A DNA stretch of 64,000 bases, from positions 248,001 to 312,000 of the forward strand of contig NW_015961955.1 of the NCBI RefSeq assembly GCF_000497045.1, written 5' to 3'. Below, piece by piece: positions 53,301-61,936 of the stretch. The notes below the pieces were generated by a model. That model saw nothing but the letters and a program-made list of their open reading frames with translations. It had not been told where the DNA came from and searched no databases. The DNA is from Kalmanozyma brasiliensis GHG001. Its lineage: Eukaryota; Basidiomycota; Ustilaginomycetes; Ustilaginales. Each line of letters begins with the position of its first letter. Within the stretch, counting starts at the first letter, position 1. The translations under genes and the position numbers were made by a program.

Positions 53301-54003
53301 TGGGCGCGCTGATCTCGAGGGCATCCTCAAGTCGTATGTCCACTTCAACCCTATGCTTGGCTACACGCAGGGCATGGGTCTGCTCGCTGGATTCGCGCTG
53401 CTCCAGATGCCCGCTGAGGACGCCTTCTGGCTCCTCTGTGCGGTGCTGCGCAACCCGCAGATGGAAGAGTACTACTCGACAGGCATGAAGCAGCTGCACG
53501 TCGACAGCGTAGTCTTTGACAACCTGCTCAAGACCATGGACCCGGAGCTCCACGGTCGATTCGAAGAGGTAGGATTGCAGTCGATCATGTTTGCGCCCAA
53601 CTGGTTCCTGCCGCTCTTCACGCGCGTGTTGCCGTGGACGACGCTGGTGCGCGTCTGGGACGTGTTCTTCTACGAAGGTCCGACGTGGCTGCTCCGTGTC
53701 GCACTGGCGATCGTTCGTATTCTCAGAGAACAGCTCATGAATAGGCAGGCTTGCCCTAGCGCAGGTGAAATGCTCCAGCTCCTGCTTCATCCACCTCCCC
53801 ACAATCTCACCGTGGAGAACGTGCTCAACTGCGCGTTTACGGTCAAGCTCAAGGATGGAGAGATGAGGAAGTTGAGCAGGACCGCAAGCAAGTTGGTTCG
53901 GGAGAAGAACTTTTTGAACCAGCCGGCGGATGCGAGGGGTCGCGCGAGCGTCAAGAGGTCCGGCAAGGGCGCGAGAAGCACTAGTGCGCCGGCGAAGCGT
54001 TGA
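50365..54003 (+). CDS. SH3- and TBC-domain Rab GTPase-activating protein
   Basis: 1212 residues. An N-terminal SH3 domain (about residues 26-110; ALIDNPATEPEDLMFMAGEKI ... WFLGYCEGVVGRF) is followed by about 750 residues of disordered Ser/Pro/Gln-rich sequence, then a TBC domain (about 890-1140). Both catalytic fingers are present: the arginine finger in I959-x-x-D962-x-x-R965 and the glutamine finger in Y1000-T-Q1002. It should accelerate GTP hydrolysis by a Rab in vesicle traffic. TBC core blocks GVPASMRRDVWLFL, YVHFNPMLGYTQGMG and LVRVWDVFFYEGPTWLLRVALA are clear. A basic C-terminal tail follows. The first in-frame ATG (50365, CACCATGG) is used. The SH3-plus-TBC arrangement is uncommon outside fungi. 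Confidence 0.92.
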   Translation: MDAHTLNAWTRFALQKGGIGSCTALIDNPATEPEDLMFMAGEKIIVLRRLDDDASTHDSYARPTSSTSASLKTLPESEAWFLGYCEGVVGRFKGAHVQFHGRLKKPVLMRRSAAGSIRDSSMRPMSKSEAAKMHLSQVPAGIPFTAVNSDGEEDSGILSPVDRSTQMLSLPTPPSAGSLTSSSNVRTPAGAGTTAAFKQGRFGLNTPPPSDEDHLRKQPVPQRPSLQDDDEDSDDSTSMLPWARHSRASSNASSAGPASKPVAVTTRNGSLIRPVAPSRSSSVSSNLPTIQQMPPSPISSTESPVALEPDMTLPSITTTSSSRSNSRSGNTSGSTTLPGASTPADFSRTSFTSSNSTVSTNDDSDDEQAIENRRRDYALSIYDVYGRDSVAFPNFDFRQHGSNSSLAKLAASKSKDSLYVPSQRSSSATDDRLQLPPSPQQRPQHLRPQQPPAVASENASAPRQQQQQGQQQQPPMQQVLQPRRPGQLTISAPGDPMIPAALRSPSGRRPNMAPDPRSTGVHGARVPPNMASSLRRQVETPPATTAATPVSPLDAAGAALAGHPAAGPPPSMRGPGAFDPRRRPSGPNTTPPARMQPNGLPPIFTGAPGASMSSTATTSNSGSSSSPPGSAGTYNSQDPASLHRPGFAEARDRRRSVSIGTPNKVENLEFNQRVEGMPGTSPEALPSPPMLPGLDSAGRPNFRTSAGSARSRTGPATSPGLGPTRASSDRLSERERAHSGQGSGLLRKNPSNPTPGLHGGSGLHGLAPMTRSMSPMSQLSAPSPIMDGSRRGSAASTGAFSTGPRSPQVRSPLGFAMQSTPSSAPVTPHSAGPHSNGFFGGPPSRGSVSSASGMPPNGFDAMGFIIEPGVPPCMPLSDEPELREKWASVLNENDVVAAKKSRKVKKLVRTGVPASMRRDVWLFLAEASVRRRPGLFEQLCKTSQAAKGKKGKEEAYDTIEKDLHRTLPDHRLFMGDNATGRADLEGILKSYVHFNPMLGYTQGMGLLAGFALLQMPAEDAFWLLCAVLRNPQMEEYYSTGMKQLHVDSVVFDNLLKTMDPELHGRFEEVGLQSIMFAPNWFLPLFTRVLPWTTLVRVWDVFFYEGPTWLLRVALAIVRILREQLMNRQACPSAGEMLQLLLHPPPHNLTVENVLNCAFTVKLKDGEMRKLSRTASKLVREKNFLNQPADARGRASVKRSGKGARSTSAPAKR

Positions 54004-54527
54004 GGAGATGGACTTTTCGTTGTTGCTGGTGAGTGTGCCGGCTAAAATATACATTCTTTTTGCTTTCCTTACGGGTGCGTGTGACTTTCTATGAAGAGTT
54101 CTGCGTGCGGGTTGATGAGCGAGTGTTCCAGTGGTCGAGCCCAACGAGGCCCGACAGGCTCGACGACTGGGCTGTATGAGAAAGCAGGACGAAGCAGCAT
54201 GCAGGGCTTGTGCGACCCGCGTCACAAGGGTGGGGCGAAATCCTCCACCGATACAATTGTCCGACCCTGAACGCCAAGGCCAGCCCCGAGAATTTGTTCG
54301 ACGAAACAAAGATCAACCTTGCTTGCAGCTGCTTGCCATTGTACCTTGCAGGACAATCGACGTCGACTTGGCGGACCACCATAGATCGCCACACCACAGA
54401 CGGAGAACGCCACGGAAGGATCAGACGGTCGGTTTCCGCTCAGCACACCATCTTTAGACGGATGAAGTAGCTTCGTCCCATACACACGTAGACACGCAGC
54501 GTCCATTTCGAGGAGAGCACACACACC
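54004..54527. promoter_or_regulatory. Tandem intergenic region before the GT90 gene
   Basis: 524 bp between the TBC stop and the next start on the same strand. Holds the TBC 3' flank (T-rich, TAAAATATAC at about 54042) and the GT90 promoter; no gene seen. Confidence 0.4.
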
Positions 54528-56045
54528 ATGTCGTCGTCATCCCGATACACGGCGGTGTCGGGCGACGACACCCACGGCTCCTCTCGCCCGTCTCGACGAC
54601 GCGATGTGGGCATCGTGCACCACTTTTCCCGCGCCGGCGTCACAGGATCTACCTTGTTCGTCCTCGGCTGTCTCCTCCTCTCGCTCCTACCGGGACAGTA
54701 CATCCCCGCGTCACCTCTTCACACATCGACAACAACGCGGGGTCTCAGCCCGGATCGCCGCCACGACCGCACCATGGACGATGCGACGTGTCGGCTCGAG
54801 TTCCCGCTCCTCTATCCGCAGCTGTCGGACAACGTCGCGGCCTGGCGCGCAAAGGGCGGTATCTCGCACGCCGACCTGGACGAGGCAGCACGCACCTGCG
54901 TCGGCAACTGGGGCATGGCTCGTGTGGTCATCCGTGACGGCCAGCTGTTCCTCAAGCAGGTGCGCGAGGGAGGCGAATCCCGCATCTCCGCATTGCTCCA
55001 TTTGCTCCATACAGCCGTGAGCAGCGATCCCACCTCGAACCTCGAGGACGACACGGGGGTGGAAGTGGTGCTCTCCGAAGCGGATAAGGATGCCTCCTCC
55101 AGCGATGCCGTGTGGGTGCTTAGCAAAAAGGTGTCCGAACCAAAGGCGAAGGGAACATGGTTGTTGCCAGACTTTGGATTTGCCGGCTGGCCCGAGGCGG
55201 GGATTGCTAGCTTTGACGAGTTTTTACATCTTGCCTCCCTGCAAGACGTGCTCGTACCGTGGGCGCAGAAGGGCGATCGGATTCTCTGGCGTGGTCTAGC
55301 GAACGGGTATACACCACGGATGGATTTGCTCGCCCAGACGCGCACCGCTGATGCGGACAGCTGGGCCGACGTCAAACAAACAAGCTTTCACGACGTCGGT
55401 GCAGACTTCCACCCGCTCATCCCCATGCACGAGCACTGCCGCCACAAATACCTCGTCCAAACCGAAGGAAACAGCTATTCGGGTCGAGGCAAGTTTCTCT
55501 GGGCCTGCCGGAGTGTGACCGTTGCCCACGAGTTGGAGTGGACGCAGCACTTTCATCCTGCTTTGGACGCCAATCCTCTCAGCAAAGGGCAAAACATGGT
55601 CCAGCTCCCCGGGAAATTGTTTGCCGGGTTGAGAGAGACAACGTTGCGACTGCAGGCGAACGCCAACGTGAGCGCAGACCAGACGTTGGGGCGGGAGAAC
55701 TGGGGGGATGGATTGGGGATGAATCCTCCTCAAAAGATTGCGGAGAATGCGGTGGAGGCGTTGCGGAATCGGTATCTGACGCCGGCCGCGACGAATTGCT
55801 ATGTGCGGGCGGCGCTGCGGGCGTATGCGGGGGTGTTGCGGAAGGAGACGTGGCCGAGGGAGAGCGGGGCCGAGGCGTGGGGTGTGAAGGGGGAGGGAAT
55901 CACGCCTAGCGGTGGGCCGGGGGGTGGGGTTGCGCCTGGTGGTGGGAAGGGGAAGGATTTGGCCAAGGTCGGCGTCAAGGGTGATATCGAGTATGGCGTG
56001 TGGCGACTTAGTGGCAGTCCGGATTGGCCGCCCAAGACTATCTAA
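54528..56045 (+). CDS. CAP10-like glycosyltransferase (GT90 family)
   Basis: 505 residues. A short basic cytosolic tail, one hydrophobic signal anchor (about residues 39-56, TGSTLFVLGCLLLSLLPG) and a lumenal catalytic domain. The CAP10/GT90 core is visible: DRILWRGLANGY, SFHDVGADFHPLIPMHEHCRHKYLVQTEGNSYSGRGKFLWACRSV (broken here from residue K307 on: KYLVQTEGNSYSGRG) and EWTQHFHPAL. Family members add xylose or glucose in the secretory pathway and include Cryptococcus Cap10 and Cxt1. The donor sugar here is unknown. The C-terminal 60 residues are Gly-rich. It converges on the hydrolase gene with only 77 bp between stops. Confidence 0.85.
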   Translation: MSSSSRYTAVSGDDTHGSSRPSRRRDVGIVHHFSRAGVTGSTLFVLGCLLLSLLPGQYIPASPLHTSTTTRGLSPDRRHDRTMDDATCRLEFPLLYPQLSDNVAAWRAKGGISHADLDEAARTCVGNWGMARVVIRDGQLFLKQVREGGESRISALLHLLHTAVSSDPTSNLEDDTGVEVVLSEADKDASSSDAVWVLSKKVSEPKAKGTWLLPDFGFAGWPEAGIASFDEFLHLASLQDVLVPWAQKGDRILWRGLANGYTPRMDLLAQTRTADADSWADVKQTSFHDVGADFHPLIPMHEHCRHKYLVQTEGNSYSGRGKFLWACRSVTVAHELEWTQHFHPALDANPLSKGQNMVQLPGKLFAGLRETTLRLQANANVSADQTLGRENWGDGLGMNPPQKIAENAVEALRNRYLTPAATNCYVRAALRAYAGVLRKETWPRESGAEAWGVKGEGITPSGGPGGGVAPGGGKGKDLAKVGVKGDIEYGVWRLSGSPDWPPKTI

Positions 56046-56122
56046 CATGGCTCCTCATAGATCATCACTTCACGATACAATCGCATACGATAATGTTAAC
56101 ATTACGACTCTGCTTGAAAGGT

Positions 56123-57163
56123 CTATTGCTTGTTCACAGCCGGCACGTTCTTCCGGATGAACTCCAACAACCGAGCGAAGCTCTCCACCTTTGCCTTTCC
56201 TCCGGGAGCATCCAGCACCTTGGCATCCCTGACATCTGGGATTCGCGTCTCGTAGTTGTGCCCGACCCCTTGAGCGAGGTAGAACTCGTGTCTGCTATCC
56301 TTCTCGCCGAGCCTCTGGGCGAACGTCTGGGCCTCTTCGAGCAGCGGATCGTGCTGACACGCAATAATATAGCAAGGTACCTCGTAGCTTTCGATCTCTG
56401 CCTTGGCGGGGGAGACGCGCGGATCGAGTCCCATCTCCTGCTGATACTTCGGATCCCACCCCAGGTAGGCGCCGAAGAAGAAGTGCATCACCTGCGCGCT
56501 CAGTGCCGACATGGGGATTCCTGGCTCTTCGCCGTTCTCGTTGGTCTTCTTTTGCTCCAGTGGAATGCTGCTGTCAGTGGGAGGGTAGAGTGTGACGCAC
56601 GCCTTGATGGTATCGTATTCCTCGTCTGTCACGCCCAGCGCACGGGCGGTGGTGCGGGAGGAGAGGCAGAGAGCGAAGTTCGCTCCAGCCGAATGACCTT
56701 TGAGGACGAGATTGCCGTCGAACCACGGCTGACGAACGGTCCACTTGAGTGCGCTGACTGCATCGAACAGACCTTCGGGGAACGGACCTTCAGGAGCCTT
56801 GGCGTAGTCCCCGTCGACCACGGTGACGTTAAGCTCGTCGACAAGCCACCGGTTGACGTCGGCGTCAGCGCCGAATCGGTCCACTACAAAGCCGGAGCCG
56901 TGCCAGCTCAGCACCACGGGCCGTTTCGTCTCAGCGGACAGCGAAGGCGGATCGTAGATGGCGATGCGCACATCACGCTGGTCCGACGTGCTGATCGACG
57001 GGATGGTGAGGCTGCGATCCGGGGTTGCGGTCTGCGGGTGCGTGATCCCACCCGAGCGCACGAGTTTGAGCGCGGTCGCCACTTCTTCCGCCGAAGGGTT
57101 CGTTGGGTTGGGGAGCAGCTTGAAGCCGCTATTCGCGTTGGCAGCTTTCGAGGCGACCGACAT
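56123..57163 (-). CDS. Alpha/beta hydrolase, hormone-sensitive-lipase-type esterase
   Basis: 346 residues. Nucleophile S158 in GHSAG, oxyanion-hole motif H88-G-S-G91 (the family usually has HGGG), DYAKAPEGPFPEG block, catalytic Asp272 (CQHDPLLEEA) and His302 (GVGHNYE). All three catalytic residues are in the expected order. No signal peptide or membrane segment; the C-terminus ends VNKQ, with no peroxisomal signal. Likely hydrolyses short-chain esters or lipid-like substrates in the cytosol; the substrate is unknown. The frame extends 27 codons upstream from a non-ATG codon; MSVASKAANANSG is taken as the start. Confidence 0.87.
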   Translation of the reverse strand: MSVASKAANANSGFKLLPNPTNPSAEEVATALKLVRSGGITHPQTATPDRSLTIPSISTSDQRDVRIAIYDPPSLSAETKRPVVLSWHGSGFVVDRFGADADVNRWLVDELNVTVVDGDYAKAPEGPFPEGLFDAVSALKWTVRQPWFDGNLVLKGHSAGANFALCLSSRTTARALGVTDEEYDTIKACVTLYPPTDSSIPLEQKKTNENGEEPGIPMSALSAQVMHFFFGAYLGWDPKYQQEMGLDPRVSPAKAEIESYEVPCYIIACQHDPLLEEAQTFAQRLGEKDSRHEFYLAQGVGHNYETRIPDVRDAKVLDAPGGKAKVESFARLLEFIRKNVPAVNKQ

Positions 57164-57685
57164 GGCTGTATCTAGAACGTGATGGTGGTGGGTGAACAAT
57201 ACGAGTGATGAGGAAGAAAGAGCAATATCGCCGGCCCGACACACACAATCACGGGCCCACGCGTTGCCGTATTATCCGGAAGCTTCTCACACTCAGCGAC
57301 AGCACCCAGAGCGCAGTCATCAGTTTGCGGGGTCTCCAAACGCGGGCGATTACGAAGCGCTCATGACATCCGAAGGCATGCGGCGAAAGGCGGGGGAAGG
57401 TCGCCGTATCCAGCGGCTAGAAGGGTGATCCATGCGAGCGTTCGGACCGGTCGTGTGCCGCGTGGACTTGGACGTGGACGATTTCTCACGACCTTAACAT
57501 CTTTGGCTCGAACAAAATGCTCATGGCTCATGACACCTCCGCCTCGCTCGACAGTCTGCGACCCTGCAACGGCAGGCACCGACAAGGGCACTGCATCCAT
57601 CGCACCCTGATCACGAACGACCGGAGACACTCCACAATATGTGAATGTGCAAGTGGTAGGGGTATACATCGTAGCATTCGAGCGA
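57164..57685. other. Intergenic region between hydrolase promoter and Ku70 3' end
   Basis: 522 bp, both neighbours on the minus strand. No gene or repeat recognised. Confidence 0.5.
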
Positions 57686-59833
57686 TCACGCCTCGCCCTT
57701 CCTCTGCTTGCGGATCCACGCATCGATCCTGACGAGCAGATCCGGCTTTCTGCCCTTGTTGTCGAGCCGATAGAAGTCGCACACCGACTTGAGCTCTGCT
57801 ACTGTGTACGCACTCAACTTTCCGCGCTCCCACAGGTCCATGATCTCAGTATCGTCCTCGAAGGTCGTCTTGCGCACGCTGGTGCTGGTCTTGGGCTGCT
57901 TGCTGCTAGCCGCAACCATGGAGAGGCGCGGATCTTGGTCGATGGCGTCGTGCCACTCTTGGATGAGATGCGCAGTTCGCTTCTTGATGGTGGCGTACTG
58001 CGGGACGGTGAGGTCGGTGGGTGCGGCAGGGACGGGCTCTTGAAAGGCGGTCGCCATGAGAACGGAGTAGTGGTGATTGAGGGCAGGGTTTGGGTAGTGG
58101 TCCGGGTTGAACGGCTGTTTCTTCTGGTAGCGCTCGATGAAGGCGACTGCCTTGTCGATCTGCTCGTCTTTCGCATCCGCGGTGGAGAGCAGGTTGGTTG
58201 GCACATCGCGCACATCGTCTGCATAAGGCAAAGTGATGATGTGCATCCCCGGGGCGATGAGCTGCTGTCCGTCTTCGCTGACTTCTTCCTCTTGCGGCAC
58301 AATCGCCACAAAGACAGGCACCACGTTCTGCCTTGGCATGAATAGCCCCAGTCCCACCTTGTTCTTGCTCAGCATCGACTTGAGCAGCGCGGTGAACGTC
58401 TTTCTACTCCCCTTCCATTCGATGTCCGACGGATAGATAAAGTAGGCGTGCTTGACGTTCCACTCGAACTTCAGCAACTCGTCTCGATTGCGGAAACCGA
58501 TCAGCTTGAGGCATGGAAGCATGCCGAACGACTTGATGCTCTTGAGCTCCTGCGGTGTGAAGGTTACCTGGCCGCGCAAGCTGGACGAGTTGCCAAATTG
58601 GAAAGCTGGGATCACCTGTTCCTTGGACAGCGGCTTGCCCGTGTTGGCGTCGATGTAGTGCTGATGCGTAACGACCTCCTTCAGCTCTCCGCACTCGTCG
58701 TCGACGATGACCTTGACAGTGTTGCCCTTGGTGCTCCGCGAGACGAGGCTGTAGCCCTTGACACCGATCTGCCACTTGCGTCCGCGCGTGCGAGCCTGGG
58801 GCAGCCTCTGCTCGGCTTCCCCCGCGCCGTTTTCTGCGGACGAAGGCTCAGGCGGCGGGTCGAGAGCGGCAAGCTCGAATCGGATATTGAAGACAACACG
58901 CTTGGGCGTCTCGCGCGTGGCAATGTCGTCCTCGAGCTCTTGGAATCGTACTGCAGAGTCCCAAAGACTGCGCTTGACCTCTTGACCCTTCAGCTGCTCT
59001 GCTGCTGTCCTGCCGAACCCCGCGGGCAGCCTTGGCCTGTGAAAGCTCTCCTCGTCGTCCTCGCGATCGTCGTCGTAGTGAGCAAACACGTCCGCATAGA
59101 ACTTGTTGATCTCAAACCCACGCGTCAGATCACTCGATGATGCTTGCGATGGGCCTGTGGCGTTGTTTGGGTTGATGAAGAATGGCTCGATGCGCACGCC
59201 GATCTTGCGGAACTCGTTCATCTTGTCGAGGCATGCCCTTCTCGCCTTGGTCGCCTTGGGATCGATGCTCATCGGATGCGGATCGTCGTTGTCCGTGATC
59301 CAGAATACTCGCTTGCTTCCTGCATTGGCCGCTGCGACCATGGCGACACCTGCGTTGGCGAGCGCCCAGTCGACGCGCATCTGCTTCTCTGCTGGCGGCA
59401 AAACATCCTGCAGATGCTTGGGATCGCTCTCTGCTTCATGCAGCAATGCTTTGAGGTTGTATGTGTCCGGTACATTGACCTGACGGACGGACTGAAGCTC
59501 GTAGCTGCCCTTGTAATACTCCCCCGGCTTTGCGGAGCGGAAGAGCGTCTCTGCGCAGTTGAAGATCAACACGCCGACGTGGTCGTGCGGTGACGAGATG
59601 AGCTTCTTCTGCATCAGCGAGGCCGCAGCTTTGAGAGCCGAGTAGAGGGGTGAAGTGTTGGTGATGGGATCAATGCGGTGCATGGAGGGTCCAGCATCGA
59701 TGCAGAAGAGCACCATGTCCTTCTGATAGATGGCATCCAGATCGAGCTGCTCCAGCTCGTCATCGTCGTCGTCATCGTCCGAGTTGAAGGCGCGCGCTGC
59801 CTCACGCTTGTTGACGAAGTAGGCTTTGGGCAT
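57686..59833 (-). CDS. KU70: Ku70 subunit of the DNA-end-binding Ku heterodimer
   Basis: 715 residues, the usual fungal Ku70 length. In order: a short acidic N-terminus, von Willebrand A-like domain (about residues 35-270, from DMVLFCIDAGPSM), the Ku core beta-barrel (GVKGYSLVSRS..., QVIPAFQFGNSSSL, FTPQELKSIKSFG), the Ku70 C-terminal arm, and a SAP DNA-binding motif at the end (KLSAYTVAELKSVCDFYRL). It functions in non-homologous end joining and telomere maintenance as a partner of Ku80. The start ATG (59831-59833) begins MPKAYFVNKREAARAF. It diverges from the dienoyl-CoA reductase gene. Confidence 0.96.
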   Translation of the reverse strand: MPKAYFVNKREAARAFNSDDDDDDDELEQLDLDAIYQKDMVLFCIDAGPSMHRIDPITNTSPLYSALKAAASLMQKKLISSPHDHVGVLIFNCAETLFRSAKPGEYYKGSYELQSVRQVNVPDTYNLKALLHEAESDPKHLQDVLPPAEKQMRVDWALANAGVAMVAAANAGSKRVFWITDNDDPHPMSIDPKATKARRACLDKMNEFRKIGVRIEPFFINPNNATGPSQASSSDLTRGFEINKFYADVFAHYDDDREDDEESFHRPRLPAGFGRTAAEQLKGQEVKRSLWDSAVRFQELEDDIATRETPKRVVFNIRFELAALDPPPEPSSAENGAGEAEQRLPQARTRGRKWQIGVKGYSLVSRSTKGNTVKVIVDDECGELKEVVTHQHYIDANTGKPLSKEQVIPAFQFGNSSSLRGQVTFTPQELKSIKSFGMLPCLKLIGFRNRDELLKFEWNVKHAYFIYPSDIEWKGSRKTFTALLKSMLSKNKVGLGLFMPRQNVVPVFVAIVPQEEEVSEDGQQLIAPGMHIITLPYADDVRDVPTNLLSTADAKDEQIDKAVAFIERYQKKQPFNPDHYPNPALNHHYSVLMATAFQEPVPAAPTDLTVPQYATIKKRTAHLIQEWHDAIDQDPRLSMVAASSKQPKTSTSVRKTTFEDDTEIMDLWERGKLSAYTVAELKSVCDFYRLDNKGRKPDLLVRIDAWIRKQRKGEA

Positions 59834-60390
59834 GCCGGACCAAAACGGAGCAGACCGTCTGCTCTGTCACGGTGGTTGCTGACCTTGCGCTGGTGGTGAA
59901 AGGAGAACAATGATTGTAAAGTGAATGCTCAGTCAAACTTCAGGGTTCACCACACAACCAGCGCTCCTTGCAGCGGGTCTTCGCGTTGAGTGTTCCATCG
60001 CCAGAGTGGAGGCTTCAGCGCCGAAAAAGGCGCGTCGCCTGCTGAGTTTTGGTCTTTGCGTGGATTTCGAATCTTGACAAGGCTGGCTGAGGAGAAGAGC
60101 CTAACAACTCTAAAAAATGCCCCACCAACTCCAGATCCCAGTCTGTGGGTCGAGCATGTGAGCTAAGCGCGCTCACACCGGCTGCAACGGTTGCCGATTC
60201 CGGACTCGTGCATCATTCGCTGCTGCGCACATGTCAACTTGTTATTCATCTCCCCAGCCCCATTGTTGCTGGCCCGACCACCTATACCATCACCATCATC
60301 GGACATAAGCGCTCACCTGTATTCCTCTTTTTCGCACGAGGTCCCCGCAAGCCACATAGAACCTCCATCAAAGGTCCAGAAAGGTCCAGA
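59834..60390. promoter_or_regulatory. Divergent Ku70-dienoyl-CoA reductase promoter
   Basis: 557 bp. Contains a small GC-rich hairpin, GCGCC-GAAAAA-GGCGC, at 60018-60033, and an exact 10-bp tandem duplication (AAGGTCCAGA twice, 60371-60390) immediately before the reductase ATG. No gene seen. Confidence 0.4.
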
Positions 60391-61293
60391 ATGGGAGACA
60401 ACCAAGACACCTCTCGACCGGCCGTGATCCTGCCCGCCGCGGATCCGGCCAAGATCTTTCGACCGGACATTTTCAAGGGCAAAGTGCTCTTCTGCACGGG
60501 CGGCGGATCTGGTATCTGCTACGAGATGACCAAGACCATCATGTCCTTTGGCGCCAACGCGGCCATCCTGGGACGCAAAGCGGACCGCCTCGCCAAAGCC
60601 TCGCAGGAGCTCTCTTCTGCAACTGGCCAGCAATGCTTGCCCTGCCCTGCGGACGTTCGAGAGCCCGAGCAGCTCAAGGAAGCCGCACGCAAGACGATTG
60701 AGAAGTTCGGTCGCATCGACTTTGTCATTGCCGGTTCCGCGGCCAACTGGCTGGCCGGTATCGAGCAGAACAACGAAAAGGGTTTCAAGACGGTCATTGA
60801 CATTGATCTGATCGGATCGTACAACACGGTCAAGGCGACACTCGAGGAGGTGACGAAGAACAAAGGCAGCTACATCTTCATCTCGGCTACGCTGCACTAC
60901 TTTGGTCTGCCTTTCCAGTCGCACGCTTCTGCGGCCAAGGCGGGCGTCGACGCTCTGAGCAGGGTGTTGGCGGTCGAGATGGGACCCTTGGGTGTGAGGA
61001 GCAACGTCATCGCTCCCGGACCCATCGGCGGTACCGAAGGGATGGACAGGCTGGCTCCCAAGGGTGCAATGGATGCAGTGGCCGAGACATTGCCCATGCA
61101 GAGAATGGGCAGCAAGAGCGACATCGCTGCTGCTGGCGTGTACCTCTTCAGCGACGCGGCGACCTACGTGACTGGTACCCAGATGGTGGTCGATGGAGGA
61201 GCTTGGCACACTCAAGGACCTATGCTGCCGTACCCGACCACGAGTCTGGACCCCAAGAGTTTGAGCTCGATCGTTGCTGGCTCTCGTCTTTAG
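60391..61293 (+). CDS. SPS19: Peroxisomal 2,4-dienoyl-CoA reductase
   Basis: 300 residues, short-chain dehydrogenase/reductase. The NADPH-binding motif TGGGSGI is at residues 36-42, the DVRE block after strand 3 follows, and the family-specific ASAAKAGVDAL replaces the usual YxxxK catalytic tyrosine, as in DECR/Sps19 enzymes. The protein ends in Ser-Arg-Leu, a type 1 peroxisomal targeting signal. It reduces 2,4-dienoyl-CoA during beta-oxidation of unsaturated fatty acids with even-numbered double bonds. The frame is open 82 codons upstream, but that part lacks family features and MGDNQD at 60391 is the sensible start. Symbol assigned by family and targeting signal. Confidence 0.9.
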   Translation: MGDNQDTSRPAVILPAADPAKIFRPDIFKGKVLFCTGGGSGICYEMTKTIMSFGANAAILGRKADRLAKASQELSSATGQQCLPCPADVREPEQLKEAARKTIEKFGRIDFVIAGSAANWLAGIEQNNEKGFKTVIDIDLIGSYNTVKATLEEVTKNKGSYIFISATLHYFGLPFQSHASAAKAGVDALSRVLAVEMGPLGVRSNVIAPGPIGGTEGMDRLAPKGAMDAVAETLPMQRMGSKSDIAAAGVYLFSDAATYVTGTQMVVDGGAWHTQGPMLPYPTTSLDPKSLSSIVAGSRL

Positions 61294-61936
61294 CATGCCA
61301 ATCTATCCCGGCTCATATCGTCGCGCAGTCCTGCCTGTAATGTTCCAGTAGTCACATGTCACGTCTTCCTGTCCAACTCAGTCATTGTGTGTGTGTGCTT
61401 GGACTACAATCGCAGAGCAACGTGTGAAAGGCTGGGCATCACGGTGTTGCTCACGGTCGGATACGCTTTGCCGAAAGCGGAATTTTTCAAGCGTGTCAGG
61501 TCGAGCAAGCTATACATATTCGTGCAAGAATTACTCGTGAGCATGAAGGACGATCTCACAGATGCCGGAAAATCGGCCAGCTAAAACTTCACACGTGACT
61601 GATAGCTCGGCCGAAGTTCCTCATTGCAACGAAATTTGGCTAAAAACACTTGTGGCTCTGACCGCCTTTACCTAGCTAGCCTCTGGATCCAGAGGCGGCA
61701 CAGAGCGGCCAGCCGGCATGCGAATTCGAGATTTCGAGGCGCCCGCGAAACTGAGCCAGCAACCGAAACGATGCCAGATAGTGCATCGGCAGCCTCGAGA
61801 AAATCCGATTCGAGGTCAGTCCACGCACTCAACTCAGCACGGCAGCGCCAGACCACATCATCGAAGCGCAGCACCGCTATCCGCCGTCGGTACCACCATC
61901 TTCACCTCATCATCCACCAGAGATCATTTCGTCAAG
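61294..61936. promoter_or_regulatory. Intergenic region before the eL39 gene
   Basis: 643 bp between tandem genes, holding the reductase 3' flank and the eL39 promoter. No further gene or clear motif seen. Confidence 0.4.
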
